A stretch of 64,000 nt of DNA, from NCBI GenBank assembly GCA_013368375.1, contig JAACJP010000041.1:310001-374000 (forward strand), in the 5' to 3' direction. Under the pieces are notes generated by a model. It saw only the letters and a program-made list of their open reading frames with translations, did no database searches and had not been told where the DNA came from. The DNA is from Tricholomella constricta. Its lineage: Eukaryota > Basidiomycota > Agaricomycetes > Agaricales > Lyophyllaceae. A program made the position numbers and the translations under genes. Shown here in pieces: positions 34,207-44,693 of the stretch; position 1 is the first letter of the stretch; the number at the start of each line of letters is the position of its first letter.

Positions 34207-36855
34207 ATGCGCGCTGCTCTCGGACAAGCCGACACCGACTCAGAGTCGCTCTCCCCGTTCTTCCGCTCAGTAACCCCACACCGCGCGATCCATAACAACC
34301 TCAGCCCGCTCTTCTATAGCCCTTCGTCGACACTACCGTCGCCTACCCCGACCGATCAAACACCGATCCCCGAACCAACCGCGCAACCCGACCTAGCTTT
34401 CGACCCCTTTGCGTCGGAACCTCCTACCACCGATCAAGGAGTTGAATTTAGACTCCCCTATCTATCGCCCGCGACCCCAGAAATCTCAGATTCTTCTTCA
34501 CCGTCGTATTCCCCCTCCCCGTCCCCTATCCCGAAACCAATACCATCTAGCATGGCACAACCACCAATCATTATAAAGCCGATGCCCGCACGAGGACAAA
34601 GCTCGGCGCCGACGTTCGTGCCCGAACGCGCGCGTGAACTGCGCCGATATTTCTCGGACTTAAATCATCTCTTCATCGAGTGTAACGTCGTAGATGAACA
34701 AGAGAAGAAAACGCACACTACGCGATACACCGACATCGATACCGCGGATCTGTGGGAGCAACTTGACGAGTTCGCAGTCGGTACCACATATGATGATTGG
34801 CGAAAAGCAATAATGGCGCTTTACCCAGGCGCAAGCGAAGAAAGAAAGTATTCAATGGCCGACCTCGACTACCTGATCAGAGAACGACACCGACTCGGGA
34901 TCCAGTCGAATAGTGACCTCGGGGAATATTACCGACAGTTCCTTTCTGTTACCCAGTTCCTTGTCAGCAAAAACCGACTTTCGATAAACGAACACGACCG
35001 CCAATTCCGTCGCGCGTTCCAGTCCGATCTATGGTCAAAGATCCATCGCAGGCTCGAGATCCTAAACCCGAACCACCATCCCGACGACCCCTACGCCACG
35101 GAAACCGTTCGCGCTGCGGCCGAACATATCCTCCACGGAACAAACGCCGGCCAACGACAGGAAGCGCCATCGGGCGCGCCCACACAAATTACGATCGCGC
35201 CAAGCGGGTCGTTAACGGGCGCGACCAAGTCGCCTAGCACGGGACAGCCCCTCAAGTTGGAGGAGCTCTACGAAAGAATCAACCTGTTGGAACAACATAT
35301 CCAACGCTTAGGACAAGACAAAGGAGGCGACGGCGGCCGACCGAATCAGTCACCTAATGACAACTGCCACTTCTGCGGTGGTGAAGGACACTATATTCCT
35401 AACTGTCCCATACATCAAACATACGCGACCAAAGGACGCTGCCGACGAACCGACGACAACAAGATAGGCCTAGCAAGCGGCGCGCGCATACCGGCGGGAA
35501 CTCCAGGTCGATACATAAAAGACAAGTTAGACGAGTGGCACAGACGCAACCCCGGCCAAATGGCGACAGGACAGCTATCAGCGAATGCGAACCCGACCGA
35601 AAGCATGATGTTGGAAATACTACAGTTTAACGACGTCACCGACCATGACCTGAAAATCGAGGATCGCATGATCGTGTTGGAACGAGAACTCAACACCCTG
35701 CGCGCAAGGAAAGAGGTGTTCGACGGCGTAGAACTTATTAGCCGCGCACCGCAAAAACGACCCGTCACGGTCGAAACCGTTCCAGACGCCGACCAACCAA
35801 GGATCGCACCAGTCAACAAGTCAGCGCCCGCGTCGCAGCCCGCCTCGGACGCGACGAAAGGCCAAGCCAAGGCTCCCCCGCCACCGTCCAACATACCTCT
35901 GATCCCCAGTACCAAGACCGACGCCACAGGCAATGCCCGCAACCAGACTCCAGTACACCCTTTCTCTAACATTCCTGAGAACCGATACATCCCCCCTACC
36001 ACGCGAAACTTAGCCGCCACGGAGAAGGCGAAAACCGACAGTGCGTACCGCACACAAGCGCCCATTACAGATCCAACCAAATCAACGACTCTATTCGAAC
36101 GCGCACTCGACGCCACCATACCGGTCACAGTTCGGGAACTCTGCGGGGTAGCGCCAGAGGTTCGCGGAAAGTTTAGGGAAGCTAATACACCGAAGCGTAT
36201 CGTCGCCGGCAACCTCACAACAGTATACCAAGAAGTCCCCACGTCGGCGTTCATTGAGGAACTCGACGCACTACCTTGCGAATCCAACAACGACAACGCG
36301 ACGCCACCGCCCGGAGCGCTAGTCACCGGCGACATCTACGACACGTATTACCAGACACTACTACCTGGCGAGCATCCGGACCGACTGATCGTCGCAATGG
36401 AATCGCATGCACTCAGATCGATCATGATAATGGTCGACGCGAGAGAACAGATAGAAAGCATTGTCGACAGCGGGTGTCAGATCATAGCCATGTCGGAAGA
36501 AGTTTGCCATGGACTAGGGGTCAAATACGACCCAACTATAGTGCTGCAGATGCAATCAGCAAACGGAACAACCGACCCGTCGCTCGGTCTAGCACGAAAC
36601 GTACCTTGTACGATAGGAGAGGTCACGCTCTACCTCCAGATGCACGTCATTCGCAATCCTGCATACGATATACTCCTCGGCCGCCCGTTCGACGTACTTA
36701 CTTGCTCTAACGTGAAAACGAGATCCGCCGACGATACGATCATAACCATCACCGACCCGAACACCCGAGAGGTCATCGCGATACCGACCTTCGCGCGCGG
36801 ACAACGTCGCCGCCCCAAGACCGACGTAAATTTTCGTATACTCTCGAGGAAATAA
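34207..36855 (+). CDS. gag-pro: Gag-protease polyprotein of element 4
   Basis: The frame is open from within the LTR, but the first ATG in it is at 34207 (MRAALGQADTD), giving 882 aa. The N-terminus is Pro/Ser-rich. A Gag core lies around residues 150-330 (LRRYFSDLNHLFIEC, YDDWRKAIMALYPGA). A CCHC zinc knuckle, CHFCGGEGHYIPNCP, lies near 35370-35410. A long linker is followed by the aspartic protease with SIVDSGCQIIAMSEEV near 36460-36505 and YDILLGRPFDVL near 36665-36700. It forms the particle and cleaves the polyprotein. The frame ends with TAA at 36853-36855, inside the loop of the frameshift stem, so Gag-Pol is made by -1 slippage. No lesions. Confidence 0.93.
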   Translation: MRAALGQADTDSESLSPFFRSVTPHRAIHNNLSPLFYSPSSTLPSPTPTDQTPIPEPTAQPDLAFDPFASEPPTTDQGVEFRLPYLSPATPEISDSSSPSYSPSPSPIPKPIPSSMAQPPIIIKPMPARGQSSAPTFVPERARELRRYFSDLNHLFIECNVVDEQEKKTHTTRYTDIDTADLWEQLDEFAVGTTYDDWRKAIMALYPGASEERKYSMADLDYLIRERHRLGIQSNSDLGEYYRQFLSVTQFLVSKNRLSINEHDRQFRRAFQSDLWSKIHRRLEILNPNHHPDDPYATETVRAAAEHILHGTNAGQRQEAPSGAPTQITIAPSGSLTGATKSPSTGQPLKLEELYERINLLEQHIQRLGQDKGGDGGRPNQSPNDNCHFCGGEGHYIPNCPIHQTYATKGRCRRTDDNKIGLASGARIPAGTPGRYIKDKLDEWHRRNPGQMATGQLSANANPTESMMLEILQFNDVTDHDLKIEDRMIVLERELNTLRARKEVFDGVELISRAPQKRPVTVETVPDADQPRIAPVNKSAPASQPASDATKGQAKAPPPPSNIPLIPSTKTDATGNARNQTPVHPFSNIPENRYIPPTTRNLAATEKAKTDSAYRTQAPITDPTKSTTLFERALDATIPVTVRELCGVAPEVRGKFREANTPKRIVAGNLTTVYQEVPTSAFIEELDALPCESNNDNATPPPGALVTGDIYDTYYQTLLPGEHPDRLIVAMESHALRSIMIMVDAREQIESIVDSGCQIIAMSEEVCHGLGVKYDPTIVLQMQSANGTTDPSLGLARNVPCTIGEVTLYLQMHVIRNPAYDILLGRPFDVLTCSNVKTRSADDTIITITDPNTREVIAIPTFARGQRRRPKTDVNFRILSRK

Positions 36856-36890
36856 GTCGAGATCACGGCGATCTTGCACTCCTCCTCGAG
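36828..36890 (+). promoter_or_regulatory. -1 ribosomal frameshift signal (slippery heptamer plus stem-loop)
   Basis: The heptamer A AAT TTT (36828-36834) is in the correct phase of the gag-pro frame (codons GTA AAT TTT), fitting the X XXY YYZ rule. Eight bases later comes CTCGAGGA (36843-36850), perfectly complementary to TCCTCGAG (36883-36890). The gag stop lies in the 32-base loop, which itself contains a GATC...GATC pair. The -1 frame is open from here to 40598. Confidence 0.85.
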
Positions 36891-39800
36891 TACGACCCAC
36901 TAAGCTATACCCCGACTGTCCTTTCTTTCTGCGAACTACCAACCGAATTTAATAGCAACGCCACCTACGACGCGCAACTAGCCTCACTCTACGTCGCGGC
37001 ATCCGAACTAACCACACCAGCAATCGCCGACCAATCCGTTAATACCAGCTCTACCCCTCTTGAACGAACGACCCTCTGCACTATTTTACCGAACAACGAG
37101 CGCCATAGTGAACGCCACACCCAATCCCTGACCAACGCCGCCACCGACGCCTTCGTTGTGAAAATCAAAGGCGTACAAACCAAAAAGAAGTACAAACCAG
37201 TAGCGCAAAAAGTGCGATCGATCATAGCGAGCTGTCCCGACCACTTCCGAATCGAACGCAAAATATTAGGCGATCCTCTCGCCAACATGCCGACCTTGGT
37301 TCCTAACCCGCCACCTTTTCAACCCACAGGCCGCTACACCCTAGAACGAAAGAAAGACCTAGACCGCGAACACCCGGACTTCCTAACACCCGCCGAACGC
37401 GCCATTATGCACGACCTCATGTGTAAACAGAACCTCGCGTTCGCATGGGACGATTCCGAGCGCGGTAGTTTTCGGCCGGATTTCTTTCCCCCCATCGACA
37501 TACCGGTTGTGGCGCACACGCCTTGGATCGAGCGCAATATCCCCATACCACCTGGCATCTACGAAGAAGTTTGCGACATTATCAAAACTAAGCTCGCCGC
37601 TGGCGTTTACGAACCGTCCAACTCCAGCTACCGGTCACGTTGGTTTTGCACTCTGAAAAAGAATGGCAAGTTCCGCCTCGTCCACAGCCTCGAACCGCTC
37701 AACCGAGTAACCATCCGACACTCGGGTGTCACTCCAATACCAGACCATGTAGCTGAACAATTCGCTGGTCGAATTTGTGGCGCAATGTTAGACCTGTTTG
37801 TCGGCTACGACGAACGGCTAATCGCACCATCGTCGCGCGACCTTACCACTTTCCAGACACCTTTCGGCGCGTTACGCCTAGTCACCTTACCCATGGGCTG
37901 GACCAACTCCGTCCCAATCTTCCACGACGACGTCACTCACATCCTACAACCGGAGATCCCGGACTATACACTGCCTTATATCGATGACGCGGCTATAAAG
38001 GGACCAGCAACTTGGTACCCCGACCCGGACACAGGACTGCCGAAAACACACCCCGACAATGCCAACGTACGATTCGCGATCTGGGAATTCTTCAACGATG
38101 TCAATCGAATCCTTCAGCGCATGAAGTACTGCGGAGGCACCTTCTCTGGCAAGAAGCTGGTTTTATGCGCCCCGGAATTTAAAGTCCTCGGACACGTCTG
38201 CACGCCCGACGGCCGCATACCCGACGTGGACCGGCTCACTTTGCTGCGTAATTGGAAGTCGTGCGCCACCCTATCGGAATTGCGCGCGTTCTTAGGAACG
38301 GTCGGCGTGCTCAGGATATTCGTCAAGAACTTTGCTCATCGTGCACACCACCTCGTAAAACTGACTCGCAAGGATGCCGTCTTCGAGTTCGGACCCGACC
38401 AAATCGCGGCACAGCGCGACATAGTCGAAGCGATCGCAGAAGCTAAACCCCTCGTACCCATCGACTACACCTCGGACGACCCAGTTATCCTGGCCGTCGA
38501 CACTTCACACATCGCAGTCGGATTCTACCTCTGTCAAGCCGACCCCGTCGATCGGAAACGACGCAGATACAATCGGTTCGGTTCCATCACACTGAATGAT
38601 CGCGAATCACGATTCTCCCAACCCAAACTCGAATTTTATGGTCTATTCCGGGCGCTTGGCGCGCTACGACTGTACGTTATAGGCGTCCGCAACCTAGTCG
38701 TCGAAGTCGACGCGCGCTACATTAAAGGCATGCTCTCCAACCCCGACATCCAACCGTCAGCTTCCATAAACCGGTGGATCGTATCTGTTCTCATGTTCCA
38801 CTTCGAGCTGGTCCACGTTAAAGGCACGTTCCACGGACCCGACGGTTTATCCCGTCGCCCGCGACAACCCGGCGACCCGGCCGACAACTACAGCGCAGAA
38901 GAAGCCGACTTCGAGGATTGGGTCGACCGGATGCAAGGACTCATGCACATTATTCAACCGCTGCCACGACCGCCGTCGCCGTTGCATGTGGGCCAGATCT
39001 TCGCTATGGCTCAGATCTCAAGTAAGGAGGAGATGGTGGCAGTATACACTGACGCGGTACCACCAGACTCAACGACTCACGAACTCGCAGCCGACCCCCC
39101 ACGACAACCCAGAATCCGTACCGACGACGATACAGGAATAACCGACCCAAATGCGAATTCGACCGACTGGTCATACGACGACGTGCCCAGAACCGACGTC
39201 GCTAAAGCCCAAGACCAACGCATAGACGCTGTTAGACAATGGTTGACCAACCTAGAACGACCAGAAGGCATGTCCGATGATCAATACGCCACTTTCATTC
39301 GATACGCCACCGGATTCTTCCTAGACGGAACACGACTCTGGAGAAGAGACAGCCAAGGCGCACATAAACTAGTCGCCCGCCCCAGCGCGCGATTAGAGAT
39401 TCTACGATCGGTCCATGACAACCTCGGACACAAACGCTTCTACGCGACACGCGCAACCTTGCTTGAACGCTTCTGGTGGCCTAATGTTCAGGCCGACGTC
39501 GTGTGGTTCGTAAAGACATGTCACATATGCCAGATCCAGCAAACAACCAAGGTCCTGATCCCCCCGGTCGTTGCGACACCTGCGCCACTATTCGCGAAAA
39601 TGTACATCGACACTATGCACCTACCGGCGTCGAACGGTTTTAAATACATCGTACAAGGGCGCTGCTCCTTGATTCACTTTCCTGAATGGCGCGCGCTCCG
39701 AAAGGAAAACAGTCGCACCCTCGGCGATTGGATGTATGAAGACATCATCTGCCGGTGGGGCGGACTGCGCGAAATCGTAACCGACAACGGTCCAGCTTTC

Positions 39801-40598
39801 ATCAAAGCCGCCGAACACCTCACAAAGAAATACCACATACACAATATTCGAATCTCGGGCTATAACTCTAGAGCCAACGGGCTCGTCGAGCGATCCCATT
39901 TCGACGTACGACAATCCCTTTTCAAAGCCGCCGACGGAAACGAAAGCAAATGGTCACAATCCGCGTATTCAGTCTTCTGGGCTGAACGCGTCACGATCCG
40001 CAAGCGAATGGGATGCTCTCCCTATTACGCCGCGACAGGAACCCAACCCCTTCTCCCACTCGACATCGTCGAAGCCACGTACCTACAACCACCGCCCGAC
40101 TCTATCCTGTCCTCCACCGACCTCTTGACACGACGCGCGATCGCCCTGCAGAAACGAGCGACCGACCTAGAACGACTGCATTCAGACGTATACGCAGCGC
40201 GACGACAAGCGGCGATTCGCTTCGAACTTAAACACGCCAAAACTTTGCGCGACTACAATTTTAAACGCGGAGACCTCATCCTCATGCGCAACACGAAAAT
40301 CGAGAAGTCGCTCAACCGCAAAATGAGGTCTAGATACCTAGGACCACTCGTCGTGATCTCACGCAACCGCGGAGGCGCCTACATCCTCTGCGAACTGGAT
40401 GGCACCGTCTTACACCGGCCTGTAGCAGCATTCCGACTCACCCCCTACTTCGCACGAACCAATATCCTCCTACCCGATAGCGCTCTGGACATAGACACCA
40501 GGCGACTCAGAGAACTAGAGGCAACAATGATCACTGACGACGAAGACCGACCCGAAGTCGTAGGCGACGACTCCGATTCGGAAGAAGAGCAAAACTAA
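36834..40598 (+). CDS. pol: Pol of element 4 (RT, RNase H, integrase), expressed by -1 frameshift
   Basis: After slippage at 36834 the frame is open for 1254 codons without a stop. The first ATG-independent stretch (36834-37157) has no start codon of its own, supporting frameshift expression. RT: FRLVHSLEPLNRV, GAMLDLFVGYDERLI with the first catalytic Asp, LVTLPMGWTNSVPIF, and PYIDDAAIKGP with the YIDD pair. RNase H: ILAVDTSHIAVGFYL and VVEVDARYIKGML. Integrase: an HHCC finger (HDNLGHKRFY...CHICQIQQ), the core DDE set (YIDTMHLP, VTDNGPAFI, ANGLVERSHFD) and a C-terminal GPY/F-like segment (RYLGPLVVISRNRGG). There is no chromodomain; the end is acidic. Enzymes for cDNA synthesis and insertion; all catalytic residues are present. 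Confidence 0.94.
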   Translation, partial: SYTLEEISRDHGDLALLLEYDPLSYTPTVLSFCELPTEFNSNATYDAQLASLYVAASELTTPAIADQSVNTSSTPLERTTLCTILPNNERHSERHTQSLTNAATDAFVVKIKGVQTKKKYKPVAQKVRSIIASCPDHFRIERKILGDPLANMPTLVPNPPPFQPTGRYTLERKKDLDREHPDFLTPAERAIMHDLMCKQNLAFAWDDSERGSFRPDFFPPIDIPVVAHTPWIERNIPIPPGIYEEVCDIIKTKLAAGVYEPSNSSYRSRWFCTLKKNGKFRLVHSLEPLNRVTIRHSGVTPIPDHVAEQFAGRICGAMLDLFVGYDERLIAPSSRDLTTFQTPFGALRLVTLPMGWTNSVPIFHDDVTHILQPEIPDYTLPYIDDAAIKGPATWYPDPDTGLPKTHPDNANVRFAIWEFFNDVNRILQRMKYCGGTFSGKKLVLCAPEFKVLGHVCTPDGRIPDVDRLTLLRNWKSCATLSELRAFLGTVGVLRIFVKNFAHRAHHLVKLTRKDAVFEFGPDQIAAQRDIVEAIAEAKPLVPIDYTSDDPVILAVDTSHIAVGFYLCQADPVDRKRRRYNRFGSITLNDRESRFSQPKLEFYGLFRALGALRLYVIGVRNLVVEVDARYIKGMLSNPDIQPSASINRWIVSVLMFHFELVHVKGTFHGPDGLSRRPRQPGDPADNYSAEEADFEDWVDRMQGLMHIIQPLPRPPSPLHVGQIFAMAQISSKEEMVAVYTDAVPPDSTTHELAADPPRQPRIRTDDDTGITDPNANSTDWSYDDVPRTDVAKAQDQRIDAVRQWLTNLERPEGMSDDQYATFIRYATGFFLDGTRLWRRDSQGAHKLVARPSARLEILRSVHDNLGHKRFYATRATLLERFWWPNVQADVVWFVKTCHICQIQQTTKVLIPPVVATPAPLFAKMYIDTMHLPASNGFKYIVQGRCSLIHFPEWRALRKENSRTLGDWMYEDIICRWGGLREIVTDNGPAFIKAAEHLTKKYHIHNIRISGYNSRANGLVERSHFDVRQSLFKAADGNESKWSQSAYSVFWAERVTIRKRMGCSPYYAATGTQPLLPLDIVEATYLQPPPDSILSSTDLLTRRAIALQKRATDLERLHSDVYAARRQAAIRFELKHAKTLRDYNFKRGDLILMRNTKIEKSLNRKMRSRYLGPLVVISRNRGGAYILCELDGTVLHRPVAAFRLTPYFARTNILLPDSALDIDTRRLRELEATMITDDEDRPEVVGDDSDSEEEQN
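39017..39033 (+). promoter_or_regulatory. Possible central polypurine tract in element 4 pol
   Basis: CTCAAGTAAGGAGGAGA lies between the RNase H and integrase coding parts. It repeats, apart from the first base, the sequence TTCAAGTAAGGAGGAGA that abuts the 3' LTR (44715-44731). A second internal copy is at 43052-43068. Confidence 0.45.
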
Positions 40599-40993
40599 TC
40601 GCCATCCTGCGAAACCGTATACCCTTTCTTTTAATCAGCACCTTTCTCACCGACACACCCCGTTCGACCGACCGAATATACGGACGGCCTATGCAAACCC
40701 TCTTTTTTTTCTTTTTCAGTTCCGACCTATTACTGACCATCCGTCGGGTGCCCGATTCCTTAGGGTCAGAATTCACAACACTCCACTCAATCTCTTTCTC
40801 AGGCTCTGCCGCGACTTAGCACAACAAAACGGGCGCAAAGCCGAACACTGGTATTAGATTATATGGCGGTCCCACTTAGGAACCGCCCAGACGCAGACCA
40901 CATCAAAAAAGAAAATATATAAACAAAGGTCGGGCGCGCGACCAAGATACCAAGCGCGCTCCGACCAACCGACACCCCCCCCACGACGCTCGT

Positions 40994-42880
40994 TCACCCC
41001 ACCACTACATCCCCGCCCTCGCCCTCGTCGCCTTGTTCCCCGTCTACGTCGCCCTCGCCCTCACCCTCAGCATCCTCATCGTCGGTGCTAACGGCACTCC
41101 CCTCACTAGACTCGGACCCGGCCGCCATCTCATCCACCACCTCCGAGCGCCGCTCTCTCAGCATCCTCAACACGTCCACCGTACCTTCAACTTGCAAGTA
41201 GATTTGTTGCAGCGACCACTGTGTTATCTCTTGTTGGGACTGCAGGACCTGCGCTTCCTGCACCAGGGTCCGGAGGAAGGCGTTGCGAGAAAAGAGGGCG
41301 CGGTCCACATCGGCGAGGCTGAAGTTGTCGATCATCGAAGTCGACGCCATGTAGCCCAAGCCCTCGAGGTCCTCGTTCCGAAGCAAGGCTTCGGCTTGAG
41401 GAAGCGATCCCTGAAGCAAGAAGCTCGTGCCCATTCCAGCAGAGCCGGCAGACTGGAACATCGCGAGGCGGTGTGCGACCGCAGCCAGTTCGCGCTCGCG
41501 CTCCCGGGGATCCGCCATGAACGGTGGGGGAGAGCGGTGCACCGGGTACATGGGCGCAACGTGGGGCTTTTCCTCCTCCACATCCTCAACGACCGCGCGC
41601 GAGATGTGTTGGCGCCGCGATCGCGAACCCGATGCCTTCGGAACGACGAGGGGGACGCCGTCGCGCGTCGTCTCGCACTTTTTGGCATGTATCTTGCAGA
41701 GCGCGCAAGGACTGACGCCGGGCTTCTGCAGACAATCGACGCCTGCGTCCACGCACCGATCGCACTAGTGGAAGAGTCAGCGCTGACAGACGCCAAGACC
41801 CGACCGATGACCTACCGCCACATCGCGCACCAAGTGGTGAGGACACTCCTTCTTGAAGTCCTCGAGGCGCCCGAGCCACTTGTCGGTCGTGCGCCGCTTC
41901 CTTTTGCCCTTCCCTAACTCCTCCTCGGGGACCTCCACGACCGACCCTTCCCCTTCATCTACGACGTCGCGCTTGCGCTTACGACTCGAAGTCGTCGCCT
42001 CGTCGGACCCAGTGGCGGCAGGCGTCGCACCTACCAAACTAGTTAGGGGCAGACCACTCACAGCGCTAAAGATAGGCCCTGATCGGAAGGCGGACTCACG
42101 CGTACGAAGCGATCACGAAGTGGACGGCGCAGCCTGTTCAAAAAAAAAAAAAAAATGTGTTAGCAACCGGGGGAGGACAAAATCGCGTGAGATACGCACG
42201 TCGGCTACAGCGCCTTTGCCAGCACGCGACCCGCCGCCAACCGACATACGAGGCACAAAAATAGGAGGCCGCGAGGATTTGCCTTTCCCCTGGGGCGATG
42301 GCGCCACGAGAACGCCGGACGATGCCCCCACGACCGGCGGCGGGATTGCGCCCACGCTACCGTGCCCCTGCCCCGCCTCCGCCACCAATTCCGTGTCACG
42401 CACTTCGATGCCGCCAACATCCGACCGGGGACCCTGCTCGACCGGCGATTCCCCCCCAAGCCCGCCAGATACGACCGGTGGCGCATTTCCGGCGCCTCGA
42501 GATGTTCCTGATTGAAGACGTCGTTCGCGGCGTCGACGGGTATACTCGTCCTGAAGACGGACAAGCCCAAGTCGGTCATCTGCATACCAGAAGTCGGAAA
42601 ACGGACGCACCTCGGGCTCCAGATCCGCGAATTTCTCCGACCACTCCCCGTCGTCCTTGATGCGCGCCCATATTTGGGACAACGCCTCCTGCTCCTCACG
42701 CCATTCCAAACGCCCGGGGCCCGCCTCTTGTTTCTGAAGCGCGGTCAAGCCGTCCCGAATATCCTCGAGCGCCTCGAAGTGCTCGGCGCGGGTGGCGTCG
42801 TCGGGGAGTTGACACCATCGAATGTAATCGGTGGTCAGATATCGGAGGACGCGCTTGAAGTCCGACACGACGGTGGTCAT
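40994..42880 (-). CDS. Antisense accessory gene 2 of element 4 (Zn2Cys6-like, coiled coil)
   Basis: Minus-strand spliced gene. Exon 1 is 42880-42611 (90 codons, ATG confirmed), then a 60-base intron. Exon 2 begins at 42550 (DEYTRRRRERR), is Gly/Pro-rich and runs to about 42205. Splicing between 42205 and 42030 is unresolved: there is a strong T-tract acceptor at 42137, and alternatives near 42066 and 42031. A further exon carries two basic nuclear-import-like patches (RKRKRD, KGKRKRR) and KWLGRLEDFKKE. A 51-base intron precedes the last exon (41764-40994, 256 codons). That exon starts with six cysteines spaced C-x2-C-x6-C-x8-C-x2-C-x6-C, compatible with a fungal Zn(II)2Cys6 cluster. It continues to RNEDLEGLGYM, a coiled coil and a very acidic tail. 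It looks like a nuclear regulator; the target is unknown. Paralogue: 43274-44573. Confidence 0.78.
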
Positions 42881-43273
42881 GTTGGTTGAACAAGAAACGA
42901 GAGGGAACCGAACAGGCAGCCGTCACTTAAAAACAAGAACCAGGACGCGCCACCAAATTTAGTTGCACCGCCACCAACATCTCACGCCACACACGCGCCA
43001 GTTCTAGAATTTTCTCGACTGGACTCCGGCCCGACTGGGGACAGTCGGCATTTCAAGTAAGGAGGAGACACGACCTGTGGGTTGAGCGGAAGCCGACGCC
43101 AATAAACCGACACCGCCGATGAGCAATGCGAACTAACATGCGCCGCTCGAAACGAAAAGTCCAGATTATAAAGAACGACCCAATTTTAGGGCCCGCACGA
43201 CAAAACGGGTATAGACGGAATACGCGACCGACAACGAGCGCAACCCGAACACAAACACACGACAAACCCGGAG

Positions 43274-44573
43274 TCAAGGCGACGAACCCTCGCCACCACC
43301 GTCGCGTACGCCACCATCGATACCGCTTCCACTGCCGCTGCCCCCACTTCTCGAGTTGTCCATCATAGACGCACCAACTAGCTCTGCACGACGGGCCTGA
43401 AGCAAGTCAAAGGCCGACGACGTGGACACGACCTGCTCGTAAAGCTGACGGACCGACGAACGCATAATCTCTTGGCGCGATTCAAGGACTTGAATTTCCT
43501 GGACCAAAGTACGCAAGAAAACGGTGCGCGCCGATAGCGCCCGATCTATATCCGCAAGACCGAACCGCGAAATCACCGACAACGGCTGGATGAAGCCCAG
43601 ACCGCGCAAATCTTCGTTACGGAGGAAGTCCTCAGGGCGAAACACCGGCCCTTGATAGAGGAGACCCGCGCCCCGGTCCGCCGAACCCGCAGAACGAGTC
43701 ACGACAAGGCGCTGAGCAGTTCTCGCCAGGTCGGGCGAACGGACCTCGACGAACAACGGAGGTGGCGCGCACGCGTCGCAAGAGCGTCCCTCTGCTAAGC
43801 AGGGCACAAACTGGTGCGGAGCCGGCGGAAACGACCCCACCTCGCTCGTCTCACATTGCTTCGACTGAATCTCGCAAACCGCACAAGCGTCAATCCCGTT
43901 GCGCTGAACACAGTCCAAAGCGTAGCCCACACAACGGTCACACTAGCCAACAAATGAGAGGAAGAACAAGATCGCACGAGAACCGATGACTTACCGCTTC
44001 GCTACGAGTGTAATGCTCCGGGTACTCCTCTTTAAACTCCTCAAGACGCTCCAGCCACAAATCGTGTCGCCTCCGCTGCGCCGCCAATACCGACTCCCCG
44101 GAGATCTCGACTACAGACTCTTCTTCGTCCCCGTCCCCAACCAAGGAGGCGCACGTACGATCCCGAACGACAGGCTCTGCCTCTTCTCCAGCAGAGGCGA
44201 CGCGAGCAGGCTCCCGAACGACCGCCCGTCGGCGAGGGTAGTCAGACTACCAACTAGCGCGTTAACCCTCGGGAACGATCAAGCCAATGAAGAGCGAACT
44301 TACACTCGGCTGTAGACCCGCGAACCGTCTGGACCATTCAGGGTCAGACGCGACCGTAGACCATACGTCGAGCAAAGCATATTCTTCGTCGCGCCACGCC
44401 CAGCGCCAGGGTTCAGCTGCTGGCGACCTAAGCACTTCGACGCCGTTTAACAAATATTGCAGCACGCGAGTACGCTCGTAACGAGGCGAGTCGTCCGACA
44501 GCGACTGCCATTCCTCCCAGTCTCGTCCCAAATTGCGGAGAATACGATGAAGATCGACAGGAGGTCCCGACAT
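43274..44573 (-). CDS. Antisense accessory gene 1 of element 4 (Zn2Cys6-like, coiled coil)
   Basis: Three minus-strand exons, 44573-44304, 44246-43995 and 43942-43274, joined in phase 0, give 396 aa. Exon 1 (90 codons) starts MSGPPVDLHRILRNL and is the same length as exon 1 of the paralogue. Exon 2 carries SDYPRRRAVV and HDLWLERLEEFKEEYPEH. Exon 3 begins directly with CDRC and the spacing C-x2-C-x6-C-x8-C-x2-C-x6-C, identical to the paralogue, then RNEDLRGLGFI, LADIDRAL, FLRTLVQEIQVL and a Gly/Ser-rich tail. The usual basic residues between the second and third Cys of Gal4-type clusters are missing, so DNA binding is unproven. The ATG lies only 159 bases from the 3' LTR, so the LTR is the obvious antisense promoter. 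No lesions. Confidence 0.82.
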
Positions 44574-44693
44574 AACGATGGGAAAACAAACAAGAACCAG
44601 GAAATATATATGTCGCCAACGCGTCGGCACCGCCACTCGCTCCTATGTCCGCCCCTTTTTCCAAGGAGAACACCCCCTGACCAATGCGCGGGA

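Noticed and set aside
37158..37160. Independent start of pol at 37158
   Set aside because: The codon is GTG, and the same frame is open back to the slippery site, so frameshift fusion explains it better.
41033..41917. Long plus-strand frame (about 294 codons) in element 4
   Set aside because: It is the shadow of the last exons of the antisense gene. The antisense frames have a conserved paralogue and consistent splice sites, while this one has none.
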